In this document: in pieces, positions 34,266 through 42,276 of the stretch
Position numbering within the stretch: the first letter of the stretch is position 1
Layout: the number at the start of each line of letters is the position of its first letter
From: Hyphomicrobium_A sp036559705
GTDB taxonomy: Bacteria > Pseudomonadota > Alphaproteobacteria > Rhizobiales > Hyphomicrobiaceae
Assembly: GCA_036559705.1 (NCBI GenBank)
Contig: DATBSP010000171.1
Coordinates: 1 to 43,721, forward strand
Direction of reading: 5' to 3'
Length of the DNA stretch: 43,721 nt
Notes under the pieces: model-generated
The model's input: the letters and a program-made list of their open reading frames with translations, nothing else
Database searches by the model: none
What the model was told of the DNA's origin: nothing
Position numbers and translations under genes: made by a program

Positions 34266-34892
34266 ATGAGCGTTGAATCCATTGTCTATGTGATCGACGA
34301 TGACCATTCCGTTCGAGAGGCGGTGGGCAGCCTCCTCCGCTCGATCGGCCTCGATGTTCGGGCCTTCGAGTCGACAACCGATTTTCTGAGCGCCGACCGA
34401 CCCGACCTGCCGAGCTGTTTGGTGCTCGATGTCCGGCTGCGCGGGCTAAGCGGCCTCGACTTCCAGAGCGAATTGATCAAGTCCAATATCGAATTTCCGA
34501 TCATCTTCATTAGCGGCCATGGCGACATCCCAATGACCGTGCGGGCAATCAAGGCCGGCGCGATCGAATTCCTAACCAAGCCGTTTCGCGATCAGGATCT
34601 GCTCGATGCCGTGCAGCTCGGCATTGAGAAGGATCGCGTCCGGCGTCGCGATGGGGCTGCGACTGCCGAATTGCGCGAGCGCTTCGACTCTCTGACCGCG
34701 CGCGAGCGGGAGGTAATGGCGCTGGTGGTCACGGGGCGGATGAACAAGCAGATCGCCGCCGACATCGCTTTGAGCGAGATCACCGTTAAGGTTCATCGCG
34801 GCAACGTCATGCACAAGATGCGGGCCAAATCGCTGGCCGAGCTGGTCCGCATGGCGGACCGACTGGCGTCAACGGCGCGCCAGAACTCCTAG
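34266..34892 (+). CDS. FixJ/NarL-type response regulator
   Basis: The 208-residue protein has a receiver domain (phosphoacceptor D55 in CLVLDVRLRG, acidic pocket DDD at 11-13, KPF lysine near 107). A LuxR-type helix-turn-helix follows: LTAREREVMALVVTGRMNKQIAADIALSEITVKVHRGNVMHKM, about residues 142-185. The FixJ-like style SGHGDIPMTVRAIKAGAIEFLTKPF is typical of the family. It would be phosphorylated by a FixL-like kinase, possibly the one encoded at 37385-38809, an inference from shared family and neighbourhood. It is divergent from the minus-strand membrane protein gene across a 188-base promoter region. Confidence 0.93.
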   Translation: MSVESIVYVIDDDHSVREAVGSLLRSIGLDVRAFESTTDFLSADRPDLPSCLVLDVRLRGLSGLDFQSELIKSNIEFPIIFISGHGDIPMTVRAIKAGAIEFLTKPFRDQDLLDAVQLGIEKDRVRRRDGAATAELRERFDSLTAREREVMALVVTGRMNKQIAADIALSEITVKVHRGNVMHKMRAKSLAELVRMADRLASTARQNS

Positions 34893-35025
34893 CCGATTAT
34901 ACCTAAGGATAATCGCCCTAGCTCTTCGGTTCAGCCGTCTTTCCCTTTGTCCAGGCGCAATAGCCCGACGTGCAATGTCACGCCGGCGTGCAGGGCATTA
35001 GGTTGGCGTCATAGCGAGGGCAAAG

Positions 35026-35418
35026 ATGGACAACAGGCCAATGATTTCGATCGTCGACGATGATGAGTCGGTGCGCGAGGCCACCATGAGCCTCATGCGA
35101 GCGGCGGGATACGAGCCGGAAGCTTTTCCCTGCGCCCGAGACTTTCTCAATTCCGAGCAGGCGCGCCGGACCGATTGCCTGATCGCCGACGTGCAGATGC
35201 CCGGCATGAGCGGGCTGGAGCTGCACGGACAGCTCGTCCAATCGGGACACGCAATACCTACGGTTCTAATCACGGCCCACCCCAGCGACAAGGCGCGCAC
35301 CCGCGCATTGCAGGCCGGCGTCATCTGTTACCTGGCCAAGCCTTTCAAAGAGAATGAACTGCTCGACTGTATCCAAACCGCCCTCGACATGGGTGATACG
35401 CGGAGTGAGAAGTCATGA
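35026..35418 (+). CDS. Receiver-only response regulator
   Basis: The 130-residue protein is a single receiver domain with D55 (LIADVQMPGMSGLEL), the acidic triad at 11-13 (IVDDDESVRE) and K at LAKPFKENEL. It has no output domain, so it probably acts by protein contact or as a phosphate sink. Its TGA overlaps the ATG of the next (LysR-type) gene as ATGA (35415-35418), which argues for tight co-expression. The sequence is FixJ-receiver-like and close in style to the regulator at 34266. Confidence 0.92.
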   Translation: MDNRPMISIVDDDESVREATMSLMRAAGYEPEAFPCARDFLNSEQARRTDCLIADVQMPGMSGLELHGQLVQSGHAIPTVLITAHPSDKARTRALQAGVICYLAKPFKENELLDCIQTALDMGDTRSEKS

Positions 35419-36431
35419 ACATCGCAGTTTCGACAGCCGAACAGTTAGCGGCCGGCCGCATCAGCGCGCGCGGGTCTTCAGTTGCCCGCAAGGGCGCGCC
35501 GCGGAAGGGGCAGGGCATACGTGGCACACAGTTCGCCCAGCTCACCGCATTCGTCGCCGTTGCCGAGCATTGCAGCTTCACTCGCGCCGCCGAGCAACTC
35601 GGCTTGTCGACCCCATCACTCAGCCAGGCCATCCGCGGGCTAGAAGAGAGTTTTGGCGTCAGGCTTCTCAACCGCACGACGCGCAGCGTCGCGTTGACCG
35701 AGGCCGGAGAACAGCTGCTCAGTCATTTGAACCCGGTGCTCGAGGGCGTCGACAATGCCATCGACGCCGTTAATGCCTACCGCGACACCCCCGCGGGAAC
35801 CATCCGCCTGACGGTGCATCCCCTCGCGTCGGTCACCGTGCTCGCGCCTCTCGTTGCACGTTTTTCGGCCGCGTATCCGGCCATTGAGCTGGAGGTTTCG
35901 GTCGACCTCGACTGCAAGGATATCGTTAGCGATCACTTCGATGCCGGGGTTCACTTGGGCAGCAGCATCGCACAGGACATGATTGCCGTTCCGATCGGCG
36001 GCAAGTTCCGCGTCGTCACTGTCGCTTCTCCGGAATATCTCGCGCGCAAAGCTGCGCCGACGACGCCCGACGAGCTGCGCCGGCACAACTGCGTGCGCTA
36101 TCGGTGGGACAAGGACGTCGTGGCCAACAACTGGCGGTTCATGAAGGACGGCGAATGGGTCGAAGTCGGCGTCGAGGGCACACTGACAGTGAACGATCAC
36201 GACCTCGCTTTGCGGGCCGCCCTCGACGGCGTCGGCATCGCGCAGCTGCCTGAGGCATCCGTTGCAGCCCTCGTCGCGGACGGGAAGCTGGTGCCCCTCT
36301 TGGCTGACTGGTCTCCGAAGTGGAACGGCTTCTTTCTCTACTACTCGAGCCGGCGCCATGTGCCCGTGAAGCTGCGGGCGCTGGTCGACTTTCTGCGCAA
36401 GGAATCAAAGCCGACCGTGATCCACGCGTAG
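35415..36431 (+). CDS. LysR-type transcriptional regulator with extended N-terminus
   Basis: The 338-residue protein has a DNA-binding domain about 37 residues later than usual: QLTAFVAVAEHCSFTRAAEQLGLSTPSLSQAIRGLEESFGVRLLNRTTRSVALTEAGE (about residues 42-99). The substrate-binding domain follows. It resembles the CrgA/AaeR-like subgroup (HLGSSIAQDMIAVPIGGKFRVV). The leading extension is basic and Gly/Ala-rich and could be real or a sign that translation starts further inside, but the ATGA overlap with the receiver gene supports 35415. LysR regulators usually act on a divergent gene. Here the neighbour upstream is co-directional, which is unusual. Confidence 0.9.
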   Translation: MNIAVSTAEQLAAGRISARGSSVARKGAPRKGQGIRGTQFAQLTAFVAVAEHCSFTRAAEQLGLSTPSLSQAIRGLEESFGVRLLNRTTRSVALTEAGEQLLSHLNPVLEGVDNAIDAVNAYRDTPAGTIRLTVHPLASVTVLAPLVARFSAAYPAIELEVSVDLDCKDIVSDHFDAGVHLGSSIAQDMIAVPIGGKFRVVTVASPEYLARKAAPTTPDELRRHNCVRYRWDKDVVANNWRFMKDGEWVEVGVEGTLTVNDHDLALRAALDGVGIAQLPEASVAALVADGKLVPLLADWSPKWNGFFLYYSSRRHVPVKLRALVDFLRKESKPTVIHA

Positions 36432-36489
36432 CCAAACAAGCTCTAACGAATTTGCGACCCTTGCTTCCCCCCCAAGCTCGGTCGCAACA

Positions 36490-36524
36490 GCGGCCGGCCC
36501 CTCTCCCCCCGGAGGGCCGGCCGC
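36490..36524. terminator. Strong GC hairpin after the LysR gene
   Basis: GCGGCCGGCCC (36490-36500) and GGGCCGGCCGC (36514-36524) are exact reverse complements (11 bp) around a C-rich 13-base loop. It lies 58 bases after the LysR stop and between convergent genes. There is no T-run on either side, so it may be a transcription barrier rather than a classical intrinsic terminator. Confidence 0.55.
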
Positions 36525-36609
36525 ACCCTTGGCGCCATATCTCGTGGTAGTCGACGCGGAGCGACCTTTCTCTGGTTGTGCGCTCTGCATTTGCGCTCTC
36601 CGAAGGTGT

Positions 36610-37217
36610 GCCCGCCGCGACAGCTTCGAACGCGGCAAAATCTTTAATCCGAAGGCCATCCGGCGGACGCGGCTCCCTCAATCCGCGCTGCTCGAGCTCC
36701 ACGAGGCAAGCTGACGGCGTACTGAGACTCATCGTGAGGCAATCCGCGACCAACCCGCTTCCGGCCGACTCGGAGATGATGGCGGGATCGCGCCCTTCGT
36801 TCCGACTGACGGCAGCCAAGCTCAATAAGAACGCCGCGACCCGCTCGAGGGGGTTGGCGGATCGCGCGCAAGAGCGGCCCGGCGCACCAACGCGAACTCC
36901 CGCTCTATGGCGTCACTAAGTTTCTCCTTGGCCCTGGGTTCGCGAGCGATAATCGCATCGACTGAGGAGAGCGGGAAGCACGTCAGACACGTTGCCGACA
37001 CCGCTCGGGCGCGCCACACGTGCGTGTCGAGATAGCCGAAACCTAGCCAATCACCGCTGTAGGCAAACTCGAGGAACGCCTCGCAGTTTGGAGCCGCCAG
37101 AGCGTAGACGCACATAGCGCCGCTCTCGACGCGATAAATGGCGGCTTTCCTACCGCCCTCCCGAAACAAGTATTCCCCCGCGGAAAGGTGGCGGATCGCC
37201 GCTGGCTCCGAGAGGCT
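36610..37217 (-). pseudogene. Crp/Fnr-family regulator pseudogene
   Basis: One frame carries a cyclic-nucleotide-binding-type domain (SEPAAIRHLSAGEYLFREGGRKAAIYRVESGAMCVYAL, down to IEREFALVRRAALARDPP), and another carries the matching C-terminal helix-turn-helix region (NPLERVAAFLLSLAAVSRNEG, then VADCLTMSLSTPSACLVELEQRGL). They join across a 1-base lesion near 36849-36857, at a run of five G on the plus strand. At the 5' end a TAG lies just before SLSEPAA and no good start codon is present, so the N-terminus is lost too. Intact members control oxygen or nitrogen-oxide responses in rhizobia (FixK/FnrN type) and are often driven by FixL/FixJ. It lies between the LysR gene and a FixL-like kinase gene. 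Confidence 0.75.
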
Positions 37218-37384
37218 CTAGTCGCATCATCGAACATCCCTGCCTCCCGGCATTGTTCCGACTGCTGAGCTTCGCTCCGGAGGGAACAGTGCCGCTTTTG
37301 GCGGGGGCCGAGAATGTGGCGTGCATTGAATGGTTCGTTAGCAGGCACCTAATAGACCGACGGCCGTGTAGGCCCGCACGGCAT

Positions 37385-38809
37385 CTAGCGCGCTTCGTCG
37401 CCTGCGGCGCTGAGTGTAAATTGAAACGTCATGCCCGGGCCGCTGTTGGGTGCGGCCGATATGCGTCCGCCATGCGCTTCGATGATCGAACGGCAGATGG
37501 ACAGCCCCATGCCCATCCCGTTCGGCTTCGTCGTGTAGAAGGCGTTAAAGAGCCGGTCGGCCGAGTCGCCTTCTATGCCGACCCCGACATCCTCGACCGA
37601 TACGAGCACCTTGTCCGTCTCGTACGGGCGCGTACGAATGAAGAGCACGCGCGGGCGATCGGCGACTTTCGCCATGGCCTGGAGGCCGTTCATCAGCAGG
37701 TTGATGATCACCTGCTGCAACTGGATACGATCACCCAGCACCAAGGGCAGGTGGAGCGCGAGATCGAGCCGCAAGGCCACGCGATGACTGGCGGCCTCGT
37801 GCCTTGCCAGTGCAACGACCGCCTCGATGACTTGATTGATGTCGAGGCGTGTCACTTCCGGCTCGGCCTTTTTGGCAAGCTCGCGAATCCTGCGGATCAC
37901 ATCGCTAGCGCGGTTGGCATCGCTGATGATTCGTGTGACGCAATGCACCGCCTCGTTGATCACCGGTGCGCCACGTTTCAACCAGCGCAAGCTGGCTTCG
38001 CCATGAGTGACAATCGCGGCCAGGGGCTGATTCACCTCATGCGCTATCGAGGTGCTCATCTCGCCAAGGGTCGTTATGCGCGCGACGTGAGCGAGTTCCG
38101 CCTGGGCGGCGTGCAATGCCGCTTGCGCATGCTTGGCCGCGGTGACGTCATTGTTGGTCTCGAGTATTGCCACCGGCCGCTTGCGTTCGTCGCGCTGCAA
38201 TGACCAGCGGCTACCGACTTCGATTTGCCTGCCGTCTTTGCTCGTGTGAACGAGCTCCCCCTCCCAGCGGCCCGTGCGAAAGAGCTCGGCCGAGATCAAC
38301 TCCAGGGGAACCGGGAACTTCGTGTGCATCAGCGCGTGCGAGACGCTGCCGACCGCTTCCTCGCGTTTCCACCCGTACAGCTCCTCCGCACCACGATTCC
38401 AGTAGGTGATCACGTCGTCCATGGTGCGTGTGAACACACCATCGTGCGTAACGTCGAGCAGCTCGGCCTGCTCGCGCAGCGCCGCGGCTGCCGATTGCGT
38501 CTTAAGCGCGAGGAAAGTAGTGATGGCGATGGCAAGGAGACTGACGAGACAGCGAACGAAGGCCGCACTTTCGAAATCGGCGCCGTGCTGCTTCCCGTAG
38601 CTCACGGCCGTCAGCGCCAAGCATCCCCAGGCGACGGCAAGGACGCCTGATCGGGAACTCACCCGCGCCACCAGCACGACGACGATGGCGTACATGGCCG
38701 CTACGGCGATGCCCAACGGCGTGAAGGTATCGATAATGAAAATCGCTGTTGCGAGAGCTAGGGCGACGAGCGCCAGAAGCTGCGATCTTGTGGGTAGAGG
38801 CAAACGCAC
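37385..38809 (-). CDS. Membrane-anchored PAS sensor histidine kinase, FixL/DctB-like
   Basis: The 474-residue kinase has about four membrane helices in residues 10-102, one PAS domain (about 112-225, DVTHDGVFTRTMDDVITYWNRGAEELYGW) and a HisKA box with H257 (LGEMSTSIAHEVNQPLAAIV). The ATPase domain has an N-box (QQVIINLLMNGLQAM, about 366-380) and a Gly-rich G2 box (GMGMGLSICRSIIEAHGG). The HEVNQPL type box is the FixL/ThcF subgroup. No heme-binding FixL histidine pattern is visible in the PAS domain, so oxygen sensing cannot be claimed. The start is a GTG at 38809 with GGAAG upstream. It is divergent from the SBP56 gene and probably pairs with one of the receivers at 34266-35418. Confidence 0.91.
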   Translation of the reverse strand: MRLPLPTRSQLLALVALALATAIFIIDTFTPLGIAVAAMYAIVVVLVARVSSRSGVLAVAWGCLALTAVSYGKQHGADFESAAFVRCLVSLLAIAITTFLALKTQSAAAALREQAELLDVTHDGVFTRTMDDVITYWNRGAEELYGWKREEAVGSVSHALMHTKFPVPLELISAELFRTGRWEGELVHTSKDGRQIEVGSRWSLQRDERKRPVAILETNNDVTAAKHAQAALHAAQAELAHVARITTLGEMSTSIAHEVNQPLAAIVTHGEASLRWLKRGAPVINEAVHCVTRIISDANRASDVIRRIRELAKKAEPEVTRLDINQVIEAVVALARHEAASHRVALRLDLALHLPLVLGDRIQLQQVIINLLMNGLQAMAKVADRPRVLFIRTRPYETDKVLVSVEDVGVGIEGDSADRLFNAFYTTKPNGMGMGLSICRSIIEAHGGRISAAPNSGPGMTFQFTLSAAGDEAR

Positions 38810-38985
38810 TTGCGGTCTTCCAAAATTCGACGGTCGCGATCACGGGCGGGCAGCCCGGCTTACTTATTCATTGGGAATCGTAAATCGAGGCCATATGGGC
38901 ACTCAAATTCTTTCCGCGCCAATAAGATTCGGTAAGGCAAACGCGAACCGGCACACGCAGCTTGGATTGGATATGAGACCCGAAT

Positions 38986-39000
38986 GCGCGATAATCGCGC
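38986..39000. promoter_or_regulatory. 15-base palindrome upstream of the SBP56 gene
   Basis: GCGCGAT (38986-38992), A, ATCGCGC (38994-39000) is a perfect inverted repeat with a one-base centre. It lies 98 bases upstream of the SBP56 ATG and 177 bases upstream of the kinase start, in the 288-base divergent gap. It could bind a dimeric regulator of either gene. No -35/-10 pair next to it is convincing. Confidence 0.4.
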
Positions 39001-39097
39001 TCATTGCCGCGGCTTCTTAGCACCTTCGCCACATCACATCTCGCGCTGAACCACCGTTTTCGCTGCTCTGCACTCGTTCTGGCCAGTGGAGGCACCC

Positions 39098-40489
39098 ATG
39101 GAGAGATGGACACCCGATCCCAGCTTCTATCCTTCGCCGCGCCTTGCGGCGAAGGCGGACCCGGAAAGCTTGGCTTACGTCGTCGCCTTCGATCCGGAAC
39201 GCAAAGTGCCGGACGAGTTGGCTGCGGTGGATGTTGATGAAGCTTCCGCTTTATATGGAAGGATCGTCGGCACGACGCCGATGCCCAATGCTGGTGACGA
39301 GCTGCATCATTTCGGCTGGAACGCGTGCTCGTCGTGCTTGTGCCCGAACGCGCCGCATCCACACGCGGAGCGGCGGTATCTCGTCGTGCCCGGATTGCGT
39401 TCGTCGCGCGTTCACATCCTCGACGTTAAGCACGATCCGCGCGCACCCCAGATCGTCAAGGTCATAGAGGCCGCGGAGCTGGCGGAGCGCGCCGGATACA
39501 GCCGCCCGCATACCGTGCATTGCGGCCCTGAAGGCATCTACGTCTCGGCGCTCGGCGACGCGCGTGGTAATGCCCCGGGCGGTGTGTTTCTCATGGACCC
39601 GGAAACGTTCGATGTGCGCGGGCAATGGGAGATCCAACGCGGAGACCAGAGGTTCGCCTACGACGCGTGGTGGCATCTCGGCTACGACACGCTCGTCACC
39701 AGCGAATGGGGCACGCCGGACATGATCGAGAACGGCCTCGTGCCCGAGCTGTTGCTCGGCGCCAAGTACGGCCGGCGCCTGCACTTCTGGGATTTGCACA
39801 AGCGCAAGCTGCTGCAAACTATCGACTTCGGCGACAAGTATCAGCTCGTCTTCGAGCTGCGGCCGGCGCACGATCCGACGAAGGCCTACGGCTTCGTCAA
39901 TTGCGTGCTTAGCCTCGAGGATTTGTCATCATCCATCTGGGTGTGGCACCGCGACGGACAGAAGTGGGCGGTGACCAAGATCATCGACATCCCCGCCGAG
40001 CCCGCCGATCCCGACAAGCTGCCTCCCTTGCTCCAGGGCTTCAAAGCCGTTCCCCCGCTCGTCACCGATATCGATCTGTCGATGGACGACCGCTTCCTTT
40101 ACGTCGCTTGCTGGGGCACGGGCGCCTTGAACCAGTACGACGTCTCCGACCCGTTCAAACCAAAGCTGACCGGCAAAGTGCATATCGGCGGCGTTGTCGC
40201 CCATGCCGGGCACCCTGCCGCGGCAGGGCCTCTCAATGGCGGTCCCCAGATGGTCGAGATCAGCCGCGACGGGCGACGCGTCTACTTCACGAATTCTCTC
40301 TATGGAGCCGTCGACCCGCAGTTCTATCCCGAAGGGATCATCGGCTGGATGGTGAAGCTCGACGCTGCGCCTCACGGCGGCATCGACTTCGATCCCCGCT
40401 TCTTCGTCGACTGGCCGGCACCGCATCGTCCGCATCAGATTCGGCTGGAGGGCGGCGATTGCTCGTCGGACTCTTACTGCTATCCGTGA
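39098..40489 (+). CDS. Selenium-binding protein 56 family (methanethiol oxidase-like)
   Basis: The 463-residue protein is a full-length SBP56 propeller: FGWNACSSCLCPNAPHPHAERRYLVVPGLRSSRVHILD, FAYDAWWHLGYDTLVTSEWGTP, and the closing PAPHRPHQIRLEGGDCSSDSYCYP. Several His residues that bind copper in the family are in place (HHFGWN, RPHTVHC, PHRPHQIR), as is the CSSC motif. Characterised bacterial members (MtoX) are periplasmic copper enzymes that oxidise methanethiol to formaldehyde, sulfide and peroxide. This protein shows no obvious signal peptide at the chosen start, so it may be cytosolic. I start at ATG 39098 because GTGGAGG (39086-39092) is its ribosome site rather than a start. A membrane protein gene follows after 10 bases. 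Confidence 0.93.
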   Translation: MERWTPDPSFYPSPRLAAKADPESLAYVVAFDPERKVPDELAAVDVDEASALYGRIVGTTPMPNAGDELHHFGWNACSSCLCPNAPHPHAERRYLVVPGLRSSRVHILDVKHDPRAPQIVKVIEAAELAERAGYSRPHTVHCGPEGIYVSALGDARGNAPGGVFLMDPETFDVRGQWEIQRGDQRFAYDAWWHLGYDTLVTSEWGTPDMIENGLVPELLLGAKYGRRLHFWDLHKRKLLQTIDFGDKYQLVFELRPAHDPTKAYGFVNCVLSLEDLSSSIWVWHRDGQKWAVTKIIDIPAEPADPDKLPPLLQGFKAVPPLVTDIDLSMDDRFLYVACWGTGALNQYDVSDPFKPKLTGKVHIGGVVAHAGHPAAAGPLNGGPQMVEISRDGRRVYFTNSLYGAVDPQFYPEGIIGWMVKLDAAPHGGIDFDPRFFVDWPAPHRPHQIRLEGGDCSSDSYCYP

Positions 40490-40499
40490 GTCGTTTTCT

Positions 40500-41123
40500 A
40501 TGACGCCTGTGTGGCCGTGGCTGGTGCTCGCCGGACTAGGCGCCTTCCACGGCCTCAACCCGACGATGGGCTGGCTTTTTGCCGTCGCGCTAGGTCTGCA
40601 CCGACGCAGCCGGGCGGTGGTGCTGATCGCGCTGTTTCCCATCGCGATAGGTCATCTGGCGTCCGTCACGTTGGTCGTCGCCATATTCGTGGCGTCAGGC
40701 TTTGTCCTCGACCCAGGCATGCTGTCGCGCTTTGCCGGCGTTATTCTCATTGGTTGGGCGGCATATCATGCAATCTGGGGACACCGGCATCGCGTGCGCT
40801 TCGGCATGCAAGCGAGCTTGGTTGGCCTCGGTGCCTGGTCGTTTCTCATGGCAACCGCGCACGGTGCCGGGCTCATGCTCATACCTGCGATGATGCCGAT
40901 GTGCTTTGCGCCGGAGCAACCGGCCTCGCTCCCCTATTCGGCCGGTATCGCGATGGCCGGCGTGCTTGTGCACTCGGCGGCGATGCTGGCGACCACCGCG
41001 GCGATTGCGCTGGCCGTCTATGAATGGATCGGGCTCGGCGTTCTGCGATCTGCTTGGATCAACCTGGATCTGGCGTGGACCATCGCGCTGGCCGCGAGCG
41101 GCGCGTATCTGCTGTTGAGCTGA
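40500..41123 (+). CDS. Polytopic membrane protein coupled to the SBP56 gene
   Basis: The 207-residue protein has about six membrane helices and conserved-looking polar residues inside them: AFHGLNPTMGWLFAVALGL (about 14-32), FPIAIGHLAS, WAAYHAIWGHRHRVRFG and MATAHGAGLMLIPAMMPMC. The H-x3-P and H-x2-G patterns in helices recall NicO/UreH-type metal transporters, but I cannot place it in a named family. It begins 10 bases after the SBP56 stop, so the two are very likely an operon. A copper or substrate role for the partner enzyme is a reasonable inference and no more than that. Confidence 0.75.
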   Translation: MTPVWPWLVLAGLGAFHGLNPTMGWLFAVALGLHRRSRAVVLIALFPIAIGHLASVTLVVAIFVASGFVLDPGMLSRFAGVILIGWAAYHAIWGHRHRVRFGMQASLVGLGAWSFLMATAHGAGLMLIPAMMPMCFAPEQPASLPYSAGIAMAGVLVHSAAMLATTAAIALAVYEWIGLGVLRSAWINLDLAWTIALAASGAYLLLS

Positions 41124-41180
41124 CGTGCCGCTGACCGTTGCCCAAGTAATTGCCGGAGCGGGGAATCTCCAGACCCTGCG

Positions 41181-41495
41181 TTATGGAATGTTCGGGTCGC
41201 GAGCTGGCGCAGCGTGACACCATGCACCCTGCGCACCCACCTCGACAGGTGGCCCTGATCCCGATCCTGTCAGGGCGGTGAGGGTACGCACGACCTGCCT
41301 CACTTGATCCGACGGAATGACCCTGGGTCGACGCCATACCTCGAGTGCCGTGCCGCGATAAATCTCGGTGTGCGATCTCACTTGCCCGTATCCGTTGATC
41401 TCAGCAGACAAGAATTCCCTTAAGCCCATTCCATAGAGGCAGCGCCTGACGGTCTCGAGCATGTGAGCCGGGATAACAGCGATCATCATCTGCAT
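41181..41495 (-). CDS. Aberrant PII (GlnB/GlnK)-like protein
   Basis: The 104-residue product (ATG at 41495, GGAG 8 bases upstream) aligns without gaps to the first 53 positions of GlnB: MIAVIPAHMLETVRRCLYGMGL, then INGYGQVRSHTEIYRGTALEV. The 2-oxoglutarate/ATP residue Q39 is V, the uridylylated Tyr51 is L, and K9 is P. The strand after the T-loop is shortened by about five residues (RPRVIPSDQVRQVV), and the usual C-terminal RIRTGE block is absent (it ends GSGSGPPVEVGAQGAWCH and a divergent tail). It could be a decayed PII or a specialised PII-like protein that no longer senses 2-oxoglutarate or is uridylylated. It is convergent with the SBP56 membrane gene (57-base gap). Confidence 0.65.
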   Translation of the reverse strand: MQMMIAVIPAHMLETVRRCLYGMGLREFLSAEINGYGQVRSHTEIYRGTALEVWRRPRVIPSDQVRQVVRTLTALTGSGSGPPVEVGAQGAWCHAAPARDPNIP

Positions 41496-41735
41496 TTTTG
41501 CACTCCATCTCTGCCGCCCGACTCTGATCGTGCGGTGGCCTGGTGCTGGACCAAGCCTTGGCCTAGGGCGCGAATTTCGCAAAGTGCGGCTACGCGACGA
41601 TTTCAGGCGAGAGGAGTGTGGTTACACCGGCAGCAAGGCGAAGCGCGGTGCCATCGACGCCGCACTGTCGCTCGGCAGCCGGATCTGATCAGCGCCGAAT
41701 ACCGGCGTCGTCCTAAACCCACTAATTGAAATGAT

Positions 41736-41776
41736 TGGTCGGAGCGAGAGGATTTGAACCTCCGACCCCCAGTCCC
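41736..41776 (-). pseudogene. 3' fragment of tRNA-Pro
   Basis: Read on the minus strand this ends CGCTCCGACCA (acceptor 3' strand, A73 and CCA, with the final CCA at 41736-41738). It is preceded by a full T-arm (GGAGG TTCAAAT CCTCT) and a GGGGGTC variable/anticodon-like stretch. G72 demands C1, which is characteristic of bacterial tRNA-Pro. The expected 5' acceptor strand CGGAGCG, the D-arm and a foldable anticodon arm are absent in the 40 bases upstream. Such 3' tRNA pieces are the normal product of site-specific integration into a tRNA gene. A degenerate pseudo-tRNA is the alternative. Confidence 0.65.
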
Positions 41777-42177
41777 CCAGGTTGCCGCGGACCGCATAAG
41801 CTACTGATGCCAAAAGAGGTTCGTTTTACTCTGTACTTCGGGTTATCTCAGGGATTCAGTTGCAATGTAAAACCACGCAGCTGGCACTGTGTTAGCTCAT
41901 TGTCGGAACTCGGAAGAATCTTGGCCGCGCCGGGCCCCTAAAACGGCAAGCGATCCGGAAAGACCGAGCACCGAAACACATTCGCGGCTGTCTGGTCCTT
42001 TTGCTCGATGCACGGTTCTTGCGACAGCAGGCAATCAGGCTGTCGATTGTCTCTGTCATAGTTCCTGATCCGCACCCTCTGTCGCCTTTCTTTCGGTGAC
42101 GCTAGCGGATGATGTTGGGCACGGGAAGACGAGGGCGAGCCTGATAAGCAAGCAGCGCGTAGATAAGGAACTCCGTC
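41777..42177. other. Stretch beside the tRNA fragment, no confident gene
   Basis: Open frames here are weak. A minus-strand frame ending at 41938 has a Cys-containing tail (CLLSQEPCIEQKD and onward to FPDRLPF), but its upstream part is not protein-like and no good start was found. Base composition near 41810-41860 is AT-richer than the window average. No integrase, direct repeat or insertion-sequence end was recognised. Confidence 0.35.
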
Positions 42178-42258
42178 GTGCGAGTGGTTCATTGGGTCTT
42201 GTATGTTTTGGCGGCGCTCATCTTCCTCGCCCCCGCCGTCTACCTCGTTCAAGTGTAG
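42178..42258 (+). CDS. 26-residue membrane peptide
   Basis: GTG at 42178, preceded by AAGGAA (about 8 bases upstream), opens a 26-codon frame reading VRVVHWVLYVLAALIFLAPAVYLVQV (first residue Met when initiated) and ending TAG at 42256-42258. It is one clean transmembrane helix with a positive N-terminus, the style of small regulatory subunits such as KdpF or CydX, though no similarity is claimed. It stops 18 bases before the GTG of the next small gene, suggesting a tiny-gene operon. Confidence 0.4.
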   Translation: MRVVHWVLYVLAALIFLAPAVYLVQV

Positions 42259-42276
42259 CCGCGAGAGGCGCCTCCT

